The notes below the pieces were generated by a model that saw only the letters and a program-made list of their open reading frames with translations, made no database searches and was not told the DNA's origin. Of a stretch of DNA of 19,057 bases, positions 8,601 through 14,880 are shown piece after piece. The stretch is from an uncultured Selenomonadales bacterium. GTDB lineage: Bacteria > Bacillota > Negativicutes > Selenomonadales > Selenomonadaceae. The DNA lies in NCBI GenBank assembly GCA_937901445.1, contig CALDHY010000036.1, forward strand, positions 1 to 19,057, in the 5' to 3' direction. Positions within the stretch are counted from its first letter, which is position 1. Every line of letters starts with the position of its first letter. The translations under genes and the position numbers were made by a program.

Positions 8601-8964
8601 TGATAGCGTCGCTGTCTTGATGAAAATTGCTAATTGTGGCGTTTTTGTCATTCGGGGTTATTGTTGTTTTTTTACCCTCCAACTGCAAATTAAAATTATT
8701 GCCAAATAGAATTTCGTTGCCGTTACTTGCAAGAGTTACGGGCGTTGCGGCATTAAAATTCGCTGAAGGGACAGTAATTGCCTTGCCTTCAACCGTAACA
8801 TTTTCAATAGAATTGACGCCGCTAATTTTTATGTACGGGGAAAGATTTTTGTAAATCTTGCCGTAAGTGTAATAACCATCGTCAAGTTGCCAATCTTCAC
8901 TTTCAAGAAATTCTGTTAATCTTTGAGTTTGTTCCTGCATTTGTTCAAGTGTAACCAATTTCAT
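5632..8964 (-). CDS. Large RTX-repeat (calcium-binding) phage protein, probable virion accessory or decoration protein
   Basis: This 1110-residue protein opens with MKLVTLEQ and a helix to about residue 20, then a non-RTX beta region to about 220. Five imperfect modules follow (about 225-380, 380-575, 575-715, 716-925 and 926-1110). Each pairs a strip of GGxGxDxI-type nonapeptides, such as GGTGNDLI (273-280), GGAGNDSI (422-429), AGTGDDTI (616-623), GGTGDDFI (789-796) and GGAGNDTI (1012-1019), with a beta domain. That domain is of the HVYQF...DxIxNFxASDxI type in modules I and V and more diverged in between. Such nonapeptides bind calcium in parallel beta-rolls of secreted RTX proteins. No signal peptide, protease or lipase domain is visible. 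It sits between phage head genes, has an AGGAG site and overlaps head closure by one base, so I infer a virion role. A bacterial moron is the alternative. Confidence 0.85.
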   Translation of the reverse strand: MKLVTLEQMQEQTQRLTEFLESEDWQLDDGYYTYGKIYKNLSPYIKISGVNSIENVTVEGKAITVPSANFNAATPVTLASNGNEILFGNNFNLQLEGKKTTITPNDKNATISNFHQDSDAIRLENYTTTVTDTIEGGNATLTLTNGDTVSTILLEDVDSGTVKFKIEDYSASYVIGSGFSDYVVNTDSGVTLSISNDLTAVNLANNVTISVSGYVDHQYVKATIDNSGNNVSIRGYANNDYIVSTGDYVTINTSSGKDTISLGAAAQNNSIYGGTGNDLIFGSPDMGHTYVYNKGDGNDTIVNFTASDVLQINGDYTTENTAAGFKINVGAYSVLLKGTLKSGATEGSNTVADYDTIQGGTVLQIVDSTGETIPVEVPKLILGTYSNDSINVVAGKHDNHTINAANGADYIESNANSVLINGGAGNDSIKITGGENVTVVGGYNNDSIVVAHAAASIGHLFEFQLDGSTDILEGVNANDTIKITGAGDDLATAIKSESYDEDGYLVLKLKDNSTVIKIKESNGTVYQKPHTSVKTFYIQLNDGTPVTYNIPNIKNVTGTTAVTLQTTADDRAIVIGNYEANKILNTSATNVSIYGGGGADSINVKAAAGSNNTIYAGTGDDTIILEQAGQIIQYKTIDDNDTIFGWQDDDTLQLLDTTSYSTVMSGKTFGIKVGDYVITLYKDTNYTNLVAGVDVVKVLDSNGTLETITVPKVIGGTSDADSINNADSNYSIYAGGGDDTISNTGANVYIEGGSGADSVKTSGNNVTVIGVRGNDTVIASGGSNVSIDGGTGDDFISLAAGVSGATVNGGEGLDTIYSSGGGNVFVRERSGENELILGFSVNDSIKLGAGVTPSLSNGEPIVKNSSEGTKLYLSDGTYIQMKGTKKAGATGNELSDFDIVPGTNITIIQSDNTTVAATIPMTKYTGNTGDLFINADSNYTIIGTTSIENINNSGDNVTINTGKSNDNIINSGKNVSINAGSNDDVILIGDGYDRAGDFVSVGSNAQNVTIYGGAGNDTIYGNSSGGHVYQFKINEGTDDIYNFSASDTIEFVNSASLPSYAEIDTDDTNFKDFQFTFGTGIITLKKLPIGRTVNYKLSQSQGAVTVTGGS

Positions 8965-8981
8965 AAAATCACTCCTTCGGC

Positions 8982-9016
8982 AAAAAGCGGGTACAAGCCG
9001 AAAAGCCCGTACCCGC
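8982..9016 (-). terminator. Rho-independent terminator between decoration gene and RTX gene
   Basis: On the minus strand the 8-bp stem GCGGGTAC / GTACCCGC encloses a 14-base loop and is followed by TTTTT. It lies 20 bases after the decoration-gene stop codon and just upstream of the RTX ribosome binding site. As the same operon continues downstream, it probably acts as a partial terminator or attenuator. Confidence 0.65.
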
Positions 9017-9036
9017 CGTCGGAAAAAGATTAAAGA

Positions 9037-9750
9037 TTATTCGCCGCTTATTGGTAAAATCGTGGCAAGATACGCTGTTACTTCTGAATTGGTTGCTATA
9101 CCGTACGTTGAATCAGTAATTTTGCCTTCGCTGTTAAAAGCGGCAAGGTTGCCTGTTGTTGCTCCCGCTACTTTTGTAATAATATCAGCCGCAGGGATTG
9201 TGGAATTAATCAAAGTGCCGTCGGAGGCTAAAATTGGTACGTTGCCCGCTGTGGCGTTTTCAACTGTAAATGTTTCAACGTACAAGCCGTCATTTTTCAA
9301 TTCAAGCGCGTTTCCTGCCGCCGCCGAAATTTTCACTGCAACGGTGTAACCGCTGATTGTAATTGAATTATCAGCCGCCGTGTAAGTGTCAATCAGCTTT
9401 TCAAGATTGACGAAAGAATAATTTGTGGTGGGGTTAGTTTGCTTGTCGCCCTTTACCGCCAAAACTAAAACGGTCTTACCGTCAAGGTTAGGATTGGTAC
9501 TGCCGGGATAAGTAGCCGCGCTCCAACTGAAATTTTCAGCAAGCGTTGTACCCGCTTGGTCTAAGAAAATTTCTTCGGGAAAATCGAAGGTTGCCGCCGC
9601 TGTTCCCGTGCCGTCGGTTGACGTGAAAAAGCTTACGGTATTACCGCTGACTGAAAGGGATTTAAAAGTAGGAGCGATAGCCGCCACCGTACGCGTTGCC
9701 AAATTTCCGAGTTGCTCTAAAGTTACAAGTTTGTTTACGTTTACAGGCAT
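9037..9750 (-). CDS. Putative head fibre / decoration protein
   Basis: I place the start at 9750 (MPVNVNKLVTLEQ) because GGAGGT lies seven bases upstream; an earlier in-frame ATG at 9810 has no such site. The 237-residue product has a short N-terminal helix with KLVTLEQ, a beta-rich middle (SLSVSGNTVSFFTSTDG, then DGKTVLVLAVKGD), and a C-terminal stretch GATTGNLAAFNSEGKITDS. Similar N-termini and similar G-N-x-A-x-F-x-x-x-G-x-I-x-D-S segments occur in small head-fibre or decoration-type phage proteins. No enzymatic motif is visible. It lies between the IFGG-repeat gene and the RTX gene and shares its N-terminal motif with the latter. Decoration is inferred; a tail fibre-like protein is possible. 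Confidence 0.6.
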   Translation of the reverse strand: MPVNVNKLVTLEQLGNLATRTVAAIAPTFKSLSVSGNTVSFFTSTDGTGTAAATFDFPEEIFLDQAGTTLAENFSWSAATYPGSTNPNLDGKTVLVLAVKGDKQTNPTTNYSFVNLEKLIDTYTAADNSITISGYTVAVKISAAAGNALELKNDGLYVETFTVENATAGNVPILASDGTLINSTIPAADIITKVAGATTGNLAAFNSEGKITDSTYGIATNSEVTAYLATILPISGE

Positions 9751-9833
9751 TTTTATTACCTCCAAAAATAAAAAAAGAATATATATTTCAACGCCGCAAA
9801 ACCTGTGCACCGGTCCGCCGCGCCAAAATCTTT

Positions 9834-10265
9834 TTAACCGTTGCCGCCAAAAATGCTGTCCATATATGAATTAAAATCTTCGTCGTCAACGTTGCTTGAA
9901 CTGTTACCGCTGAAAATATCGTCAAAGTAAGAATCAGCGTCCGCGTCTGAAGTTACTGATTCATCAGAAACTGCCCCGCCAAAAATACTGTCAAGCATTT
10001 CATCAGCGGTATTGGTTGAAGTAGTACCGCCTAAGGATATGAAAGTTACAACATTGGCAACAGCAAGCGGCGATTTTTCATTACAATCACATATACGAAT
10101 AAAAAGCTTTTTGTTGAATGAAACTTCATCGCCTGTTCTCAAAACAAAACTATCTGTAAAATTCTCGTTACTTGATAATTCAATGTTGTACTGCCCAGCG
10201 TTTTGAATGACGCCTGAATTTTCGCCGGTTTGTAATATCGAAGTGCCTCTCAACAGATACCGCAT
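9834..10265 (-). CDS. Unknown phage protein with three C-terminal IFGG repeats
   Basis: I do not recognise a named family. The 143-residue product has an N-terminal beta-type domain of about 80 residues (MRYLLRGTSILQTGENSGVI through VANVVTFISLGG). An acidic, serine-rich, probably disordered tail follows. The tail carries three spaced copies of a short motif: EMLDSIFGG, SYFDDIFSG and SYMDSIFGG, the last at the very C terminus. Repeated linear motifs on a flexible acidic tail suggest docking to a repeated partner surface. The start has GGAG upstream and follows the connector gene by 11 bases. Context suggests a head-tail junction or head surface protein. Function is unknown. Confidence 0.6.
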   Translation of the reverse strand: MRYLLRGTSILQTGENSGVIQNAGQYNIELSSNENFTDSFVLRTGDEVSFNKKLFIRICDCNEKSPLAVANVVTFISLGGTTSTNTADEMLDSIFGGAVSDESVTSDADADSYFDDIFSGNSSSNVDDEDFNSYMDSIFGGNG

Positions 10266-10276
10266 AAAAACATCTC

Positions 10277-10555
10277 CTACCCCGTATGAAAATATTGCAA
10301 CTGCACCATAAGTGATTTTATTGTGTAACTCAAATTGTGGTCGGAGTTATCCCTGTTTTGGTAAAATTCTGCCGCAAGTACCATTGTTAGAAAATCAGCT
10401 TTGGCGGCAAATTTCTCTGACGCCGAATAATTTTTTTCAAAATCTGTAACCGCGCCTGTCAAGTACGCTCGCGCAGTTTCCAAAAATCCTTGTAACAGAT
10501 CATCTTCATAATCACTATCAATCCGCAGGTACGATTTTAATTTTTCGACTGCCAC
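10277..10555 (-). CDS. Head-tail connector protein (HK97 gp6-like)
   Basis: This 92-residue, mostly helical protein fits the small gp6-like connector family, whose ring sits under the portal and receives the tail. Diagnostic features are the opening KLKSYLRIDSDYEDDLLQGFLETARAYL, typical of the family (helix, then D-x-x-D/E-D-x-L-L-x-x-h-h-x-x-A), and the C-terminal helix with the N-R-D-N segment. The start is GTG (10555) with GGAG about ten bases upstream. It is the first gene after the capsid-distal terminator, consistent with its usual place after the major capsid gene. Confidence 0.85.
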   Translation of the reverse strand: MAVEKLKSYLRIDSDYEDDLLQGFLETARAYLTGAVTDFEKNYSASEKFAAKADFLTMVLAAEFYQNRDNSDHNLSYTIKSLMVQLQYFHTG

Positions 10556-10576
10556 ATTGCTGCCGCTCCTTTCACT

Positions 10577-10601
10577 AAAAAAGCCGCCATTCCTGACGGC
10601 T
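10577..10601 (-). terminator. Rho-independent terminator after the major capsid gene
   Basis: The minus strand reads AGCCGTC, a 6-base loop (AGGAAT), then GGCGGCT and TTTTTT: a 7-bp stem with one G-T pair and a U tract. The plus strand also has a T-rich tail on the other side, so it may act in both directions. It lies about 85 bases after the capsid stop and 22 bases before the connector start. It would reduce read-through into the tail genes. Confidence 0.8.
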
Positions 10602-10685
10602 AATTTTTTTTATTTTTGACGTGAAAAAATTTTGTTTGTCTTCTTGTGCCTCAAAATATAAATGGCAAAACCGAAAACAAAAAAT

Positions 10686-11885
10686 TTAAATCTCCACTTT
10701 CAAAGCAACTGCTGCCGCGGGGTCGGTCACGACTACGCTGAAACGAACTACGCCTTGCAACCCAACACCATATTTTTTGAAAAATACGGATTTGTCGGCT
10801 ATAAGTTCTAAGCCTTTGCGTTCAAAGAATGTGATAAATGAGCGTAAATCCGCTATCCAAAATGGAGCATAATTTTTACTTGAAATTGCCGTATTCGGCA
10901 ACTGCGTATTTGGTATAACAACAATTTCTTTGCCGCGATACAAATATTTATTCGGCTCTGAAATATCCGGCTGGAAAAGCGGGCGTTTTTGTGTATCTTC
11001 CAAATTCGCAAGCCACAAAAAGCCGTCTTGATTTGTGAAAATTTTTGCCGCGTTATAATACACGCCATCTAAAGTTTTCAGCATTGCATTATTCAAAGAT
11101 TGATGACTGGTTATAGTTGGAGCTTCAGCTATATTGCTTGCCGCGTCCCCCGTGATTAACTTATTCAGCGGCTTTAAAATTTCTTCGTTTTCGGTTGTTA
11201 CTACACCTTCGACAAGCTGACGCCCCATAAAACTCAAAATATCTATGTTGGCGTCGTAAATCAACTGTTTTGAAATTGGTACTGTTAAGCCCCAATCTTC
11301 AATTACATATGTTGCCTCTCCAAATGTTGTATCTGTTTCCGGAATATCTGACATTTCGGCGAATTTTTGAAACTTCAAATTTTGCTGTGTAAACGTTGCC
11401 CATCTGCCGGAAGTTGAATTTGCACTTACCACGCTTACATAATTTTTCAGTGATACAAAGTCTTTTCTGAACTCCTGCAAGGTTGCCATTTGCTCCGCAG
11501 GTACCAAATAGCCCCCTTTTTCATCAAGACTTTCAATTTGCGCCGGTTGTTCCGGACTTCCACTAACATTGAAATAGGCGGCGCGTTCATCGTCCGTCAA
11601 TGGTATTGGTTCTTTTCGCGCAGGATTTAACACCAACTTATTAAAAGCTCGGTTGCGCAATTTTGCGGCGTCGGTTGTTGAAGGAGTTGCAACCGGCGCG
11701 GCTGATTTTTTAAAATCATCGAACTGCGCGCCTTCAAGTGCAACGGCAATTTGAAACTCGTTGTTCAATTTTTGCAGTTCTTTAGCCGCCGCTGCCGCGT
11801 CCGAAATTTTCATTTCACTTTGTAAATTTTCAACTTCAAGCTTTTTGGCTGAAATTGCCTGTCTCAATTCATCAGATTTTTTCAT
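10686..11885 (-). CDS. Major capsid protein (HK97 fold)
   Basis: This 399-residue protein should form the icosahedral shell. Residues 1-65 are a coiled-coil-like helix (MKKSDELRQAISAKKLEVEN), followed by a linker to about 130, matching the delta/scaffold domain removed by the prohead protease in HK97-type phages. The rest has the family pattern: GGYLVPAEQMATLQEFRKDF, then VPISKQLIYDAN, DGFLWLANLEDTQKRPLFQP and the C-terminal GLQGVVRFSVVVTDPAAAVALK. The ATG overlaps the TGA of the 60-aa gene (ATGA), suggesting translational coupling. The cleavage site cannot be read with certainty. Confidence 0.95.
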   Translation of the reverse strand: MKKSDELRQAISAKKLEVENLQSEMKISDAAAAAKELQKLNNEFQIAVALEGAQFDDFKKSAAPVATPSTTDAAKLRNRAFNKLVLNPARKEPIPLTDDERAAYFNVSGSPEQPAQIESLDEKGGYLVPAEQMATLQEFRKDFVSLKNYVSVVSANSTSGRWATFTQQNLKFQKFAEMSDIPETDTTFGEATYVIEDWGLTVPISKQLIYDANIDILSFMGRQLVEGVVTTENEEILKPLNKLITGDAASNIAEAPTITSHQSLNNAMLKTLDGVYYNAAKIFTNQDGFLWLANLEDTQKRPLFQPDISEPNKYLYRGKEIVVIPNTQLPNTAISSKNYAPFWIADLRSFITFFERKGLELIADKSVFFKKYGVGLQGVVRFSVVVTDPAAAVALKVEI

Positions 11886-12064
11886 TCTTTGCCCGCCTTT
11901 ACTTTTTTTTCAAATTCATCAATCCAGTCTTCAACGGCTTTTAAATATTCGGCGGTTGTTACGTGTAAAGAGTCCGCCGCTATAATGATTGATTTTGCCG
12001 TGTACGATGTGTCGTAAGAAAATTTGTGAATTGCGTCAAATACCGCGTCAATTTCAGTTTCCAT
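11882..12064 (-). CDS. Small conserved-context phage protein of unknown function (60 aa)
   Basis: I do not recognise this protein. It is 60 residues long, acidic and predicted mainly helical (METEIDAVFDAIHKFSYDTS...YLKAVEDWIDEFEKKVKAGKE). It starts inside the last 11 bases of the protease gene, with GGAGG upstream, and its TGA overlaps the capsid ATG. The clean coupling on both sides argues it is a real gene rather than a chance ORF. Being squeezed between protease and capsid gene, it could assist head assembly, but nothing in the sequence proves that. Confidence 0.65.
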   Translation of the reverse strand: METEIDAVFDAIHKFSYDTSYTAKSIIIAADSLHVTTAEYLKAVEDWIDEFEKKVKAGKE

Positions 12065-12758
12065 TTAACAACGCCTCCGCTTCTTTTAAAACCGCGTCAA
12101 TTTCGTTTTTCAAAAAATTAAGCGGCGCGGGAAGTTTTTTTATCCCTGCCGCTGTTAATATATTTATATTATCAATACCGTTTAAAATTTTAACCGGCTC
12201 GATTAATTCAACCTTAAAGTTTTTGGCGGCTTCCGTGCCTGTAAACCACGTTTCATTATTCATCATTTCGCGCAGATTGTTTAATGACAAATGCTCCTGC
12301 ATTTTGGGAATATACGTACTTTCAAGTCCCGCTTGAATCGTATCTAAAATTTCGGCGGCTTTTCTTAAATCTTCGGCGTTGCCGCTAATTTCTGTGAAAG
12401 GCTTGTGCAACATTAAATAGCCGTTGGTCGGTATTTTGCAAACGTCCGCGCTGAAAAAAATTTGGCTTGCGATGCTTGCCGCTATTCCGTCAATTATACA
12501 AGTGGTTTTGGGTTTGTGATTTTTAATGAAGTTTGCCATTGCAACGCCCGCAAATACCGAGCCGCCGTAACTGTTTATGTGAATTTCAAGCTCCTTATTT
12601 CTCACTGAATCCAACTGCGCCTTAAGTTTTGCCGGAAATTCATAACCGGTACTGTCGCCTTCTCGCCAACTTGCAAGCCAGCCGCCCTCGTCATCATCGA
12701 CAATATCGCCGCTTAAATAAATTTCCGCAGTTTCGGCTTTATTCTTGATTGTTAGCAT
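12054..12758 (-). CDS. Prohead protease, ClpP-like (S14 type)
   Basis: This protein of about 234 residues probably trims capsid and scaffold during head maturation. I start it at 12758 (MLTIKNK) because GGAG lies eight bases upstream; an in-frame ATG at 12776 has none. ClpP-fold signs are HINSYGGSVFAG (about 60-71, oxyanion region), the nucleophile serine in DGIAASIAS (Ser95) and the histidine in GYLMLHKP (His118). The third triad residue is not obvious: the matching place reads NNETWFTGTEA, which resembles other phage ClpP-like proteases. It overlaps the portal gene end by 20 bases. The order portal, ClpP-like protease, capsid is standard in HK97-like phages. Confidence 0.92.
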   Translation of the reverse strand: MLTIKNKAETAEIYLSGDIVDDDEGGWLASWREGDSTGYEFPAKLKAQLDSVRNKELEIHINSYGGSVFAGVAMANFIKNHKPKTTCIIDGIAASIASQIFFSADVCKIPTNGYLMLHKPFTEISGNAEDLRKAAEILDTIQAGLESTYIPKMQEHLSLNNLREMMNNETWFTGTEAAKNFKVELIEPVKILNGIDNINILTAAGIKKLPAPLNFLKNEIDAVLKEAEALLNGN

Positions 12759-14001
12759 TATCACCGCTCCTTTCATAAGCTTTTCCTATATCCTGGAGTT
12801 TGACAAATGAGCCATTGCAATATCGAACTTCGCCGCCTTCGCAAGGCTCCCTGTCCAAAAGTCGCCGCGCTTCATTCACTGAATAAACACCGCTTGATAA
12901 CATTTGTTGAATTATCTGCGCTTGCTGTTGCGGGTCTGCCCTCAATAAAACCGAAATGTTGAACTTGAACCCCATACCGCTTGAAAGTTCCTGCCGCGTC
13001 AACAATTTCCGGTTCAATTCCTGCTCGTAGCAATTCAAAATGTATAAAAGCGTCGAAGTGTAGAATTGTAAATTTTGCGCCGCCGCGTTTGCGTAACTGC
13101 TTTTCTCTAAGTCATTTAAATAAAAAGTGTTGACGCCGAAAGCCGCCGCTATTTGCCGCGCCGAATATTTTTTCAACTCGAAAAATTGACTGTCGGTAAG
13201 TTTTAAATCTATCGTCTGAATATCAAAGCCGAAAGGTAAAGTTATCATTCGGCGGTTGTTATCTTCCGCCTGTGCAATTATTTCATCCAAAAGTTTATCT
13301 TGACTTTCACGCTTAAGGTCGCCCGTGTACTTGACAACTGCATTTGCCATTAACCCTTTGGAATACAAATTATTTAAAAACTTGGTGCTTGCCTTCGCGC
13401 CGTTGAAACTGGTTGCCAAAATTTCTCTTACAGATTTTCCGGCAAGCCCGCTGTCATCAGTCAACCAACTTTTGAAATGCAAAATTTCTTCCGGCGAAAA
13501 ATAATAACTTTTGCCCGTGCGGTCGTCGGTGTAAAAATAATAAAACGGTCTTTCGGTAAACCGCCCGCTGTTGTTTATCCAGATTTGCACGCGGCGCGGG
13601 TCTAGCGGAAAAAAACTTTTAATCTTGCCGCCATCGCCTCGATTGATATAAACATAAGCGTTGCCGTAATAATTGCGGTTGAATTCAAGGTAAGTGAAAA
13701 ACTGCGCGGGCGTCATAAATTCGTTGGGCTTGACCGTCAAAAACCACGTTGTATCGTGGTCGTTAATTCGCCGCTTGTCCGCGTCAATTAAGTAACACGG
13801 CATCTTGCCTAAACTTTCGGACAAAATTTTTAGACAGCTGAAAAAAACAATTTCGCTTAAATCACTGCCCAGCTCTGCGTTGTAACTGCCGCTGAAAAGT
13901 TCCATTATTCGGCTCATTGTAATTGTATTTTCACTGCCGCCGCTGTTAAAAACCTGTTTCAAGGATACAAGCTTACTCTTGATTTTCTGTAAAAGTGCCA
14001 C
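12739..14001 (-). CDS. Portal protein (HK97 family)
   Basis: This 420-residue protein should form the dodecameric portal through which DNA is packaged. Recognisable family segments are AELGSDLSEIVFFSCLKILSES near the N terminus, NPxEFMTPAQFFTYLEFNRNYYGNAYVYI-type text at about 90-120, PEEILHFKSW, and the C-terminal RQIAAAFGVNTFYLND and LLDREPCEGGEVRY. The start is GTG at 14001 with GGAGG about nine bases upstream. The ATG two bases upstream of that GTG is in another frame. Length is normal for the family. Confidence 0.95.
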   Translation of the reverse strand: MALLQKIKSKLVSLKQVFNSGGSENTITMSRIMELFSGSYNAELGSDLSEIVFFSCLKILSESLGKMPCYLIDADKRRINDHDTTWFLTVKPNEFMTPAQFFTYLEFNRNYYGNAYVYINRGDGGKIKSFFPLDPRRVQIWINNSGRFTERPFYYFYTDDRTGKSYYFSPEEILHFKSWLTDDSGLAGKSVREILATSFNGAKASTKFLNNLYSKGLMANAVVKYTGDLKRESQDKLLDEIIAQAEDNNRRMITLPFGFDIQTIDLKLTDSQFFELKKYSARQIAAAFGVNTFYLNDLEKSSYANAAAQNLQFYTSTLLYILNCYEQELNRKLLTRQELSSGMGFKFNISVLLRADPQQQAQIIQQMLSSGVYSVNEARRLLDREPCEGGEVRYCNGSFVKLQDIGKAYERSGDNANNQE

Positions 14002-14029
14002 ATTTTAAAACCTCCTTTCGCGCAGATTG

Positions 14030-14053
14030 AAAACGGAAGACGTCTTCCGTTTT
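14030..14053. repeat. Perfect 24-bp palindrome between methyltransferase and portal genes
   Basis: The sequence is AAAACGGAAGAC followed directly by its exact reverse complement GTCTTCCGTTTT. As RNA it could form a 10-bp stem with an ACGT loop and end in UUUU on either strand, so a weak bidirectional terminator is possible. A two-fold symmetric protein-binding site is the other reading. It lies just after the methyltransferase stop and just upstream of the portal ribosome binding site. Confidence 0.7.
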
Positions 14054-14061
14054 GATATAAA

Positions 14062-14880
14062 TTAAAAAAGCTCTGACGATTTCTCGCGCAGGGCTTTTTC
14101 TATTCGGCTTTTCGCTGTTTCATAAAACTTTTTGTCAAGTTCGTAACCAATAAAATCTCGGTCGGTATTTATACAGGCAACGCCGGTACTGCCGCTGCCC
14201 ATTGTGGCGTCTAAAACAACTTCGTCTTCGTTGGTGTAAGTGCGTATCAGATATTCCAACAAGTCTACCGGCTTTTCGTTCGGATGAAACTTTGTGCCGT
14301 TATATGGCGCGTCAAAGTACAAAATATCTGAAGGATAATTTGTGGCGTCCTGCTCTCGGTAGATTTTATCTGAAGGTGAATAATGATACACGCCGCCGAA
14401 TTTTTTTCTATCGTCGCCTTTATGTTTACCGTTCCTTAGACAAATTGTGCCGTTGCCATTAGCCTTGATTATCGTTGCAGATTTTAAACCCTGCGGAAAA
14501 TATTTCATACGTCGCGCAGATTGTCCCGCGTGCGCTATGACGCCGTCCGAAAAGATTAAAATTTCTTCATATGCTGACATTGGGCGATTTTTGGAATGTA
14601 TGAAAAGCGTTGCATAATTTTTCGCCCATATCCATTTGTATTTATACCACTCGAAGTTTGACGCCGCTAACTCAAAAGTAAATCTGCTTGACGCAAATAA
14701 CGCTACTACCGCGCAGGGTTTTAATATCCTTTTGAACTGCCGCCACATTTCGTCAAGATTAATTTTCACGTCCTGCTTGTAACTAACCAGTCCGTACGGT
14801 AAATCTGACAAAATAAAGTCAATGGAATTGTCGGCAAGCTCCAACATTCCCGTTAAACAATCTTCATTATAGATTTTCAT
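14062..14880 (-). CDS. DNA adenine/cytosine-N4 methyltransferase (beta-type motif order)
   Basis: This 272-residue enzyme should transfer a methyl group from S-adenosylmethionine to an exocyclic amino group in DNA. Motif IV (SDLPYG, about residues 26-31) comes first, and the SAM-binding segment (DEVVLDATMGSGSTGVACINTD) is near the C terminus, preceded by NEKPVDLLEYLIR. IV before I is the beta order, most often N6-adenine. The target-recognition region lies between. No restriction endonuclease gene is next to it, so it is an orphan within this window and may protect phage DNA. Its start overlaps the large-terminase stop by four bases (ATGA). The recognition sequence cannot be read from this. 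Confidence 0.9.
   Translation of the reverse strand: MKIYNEDCLTGMLELADNSIDFILSDLPYGLVSYKQDVKINLDEMWRQFKRILKPCAVVALFASSRFTFELAASNFEWYKYKWIWAKNYATLFIHSKNRPMSAYEEILIFSDGVIAHAGQSARRMKYFPQGLKSATIIKANGNGTICLRNGKHKGDDRKKFGGVYHYSPSDKIYREQDATNYPSDILYFDAPYNGTKFHPNEKPVDLLEYLIRTYTNEDEVVLDATMGSGSTGVACINTDRDFIGYELDKKFYETAKSRIEKALREKSSELF

Noticed and set aside
5632..8964. RTX gene as a classical secreted toxin, or its DNA repeats as a CRISPR or tandem repeat array
   Set aside because: There is no acyltransferase, secretion gene, hydrophobic toxin domain or signal peptide nearby. The DNA repeats are degenerate codons for nonapeptides with irregular spacing, not identical repeats with unique spacers.
9751..9810. 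Upstream ATG extension of the decoration gene (MHRFCGVEIY...)
   Set aside because: The hydrophobic 20-residue extension has no ribosome binding site, whereas the ATG at 9750 has GGAGGT at ideal spacing; a signal peptide is therefore unlikely.
9781..9833. Terminator after the IFGG-repeat gene
   Set aside because: Short palindromes (ACCGGT, GTGCAC) are present but do not form a stem followed by a U tract.
14202..14462. Plus-strand ORF of 86 codons in the methyltransferase gene
   Set aside because: It lies wholly inside the methyltransferase coding sequence, which shows clear motifs in the other strand.
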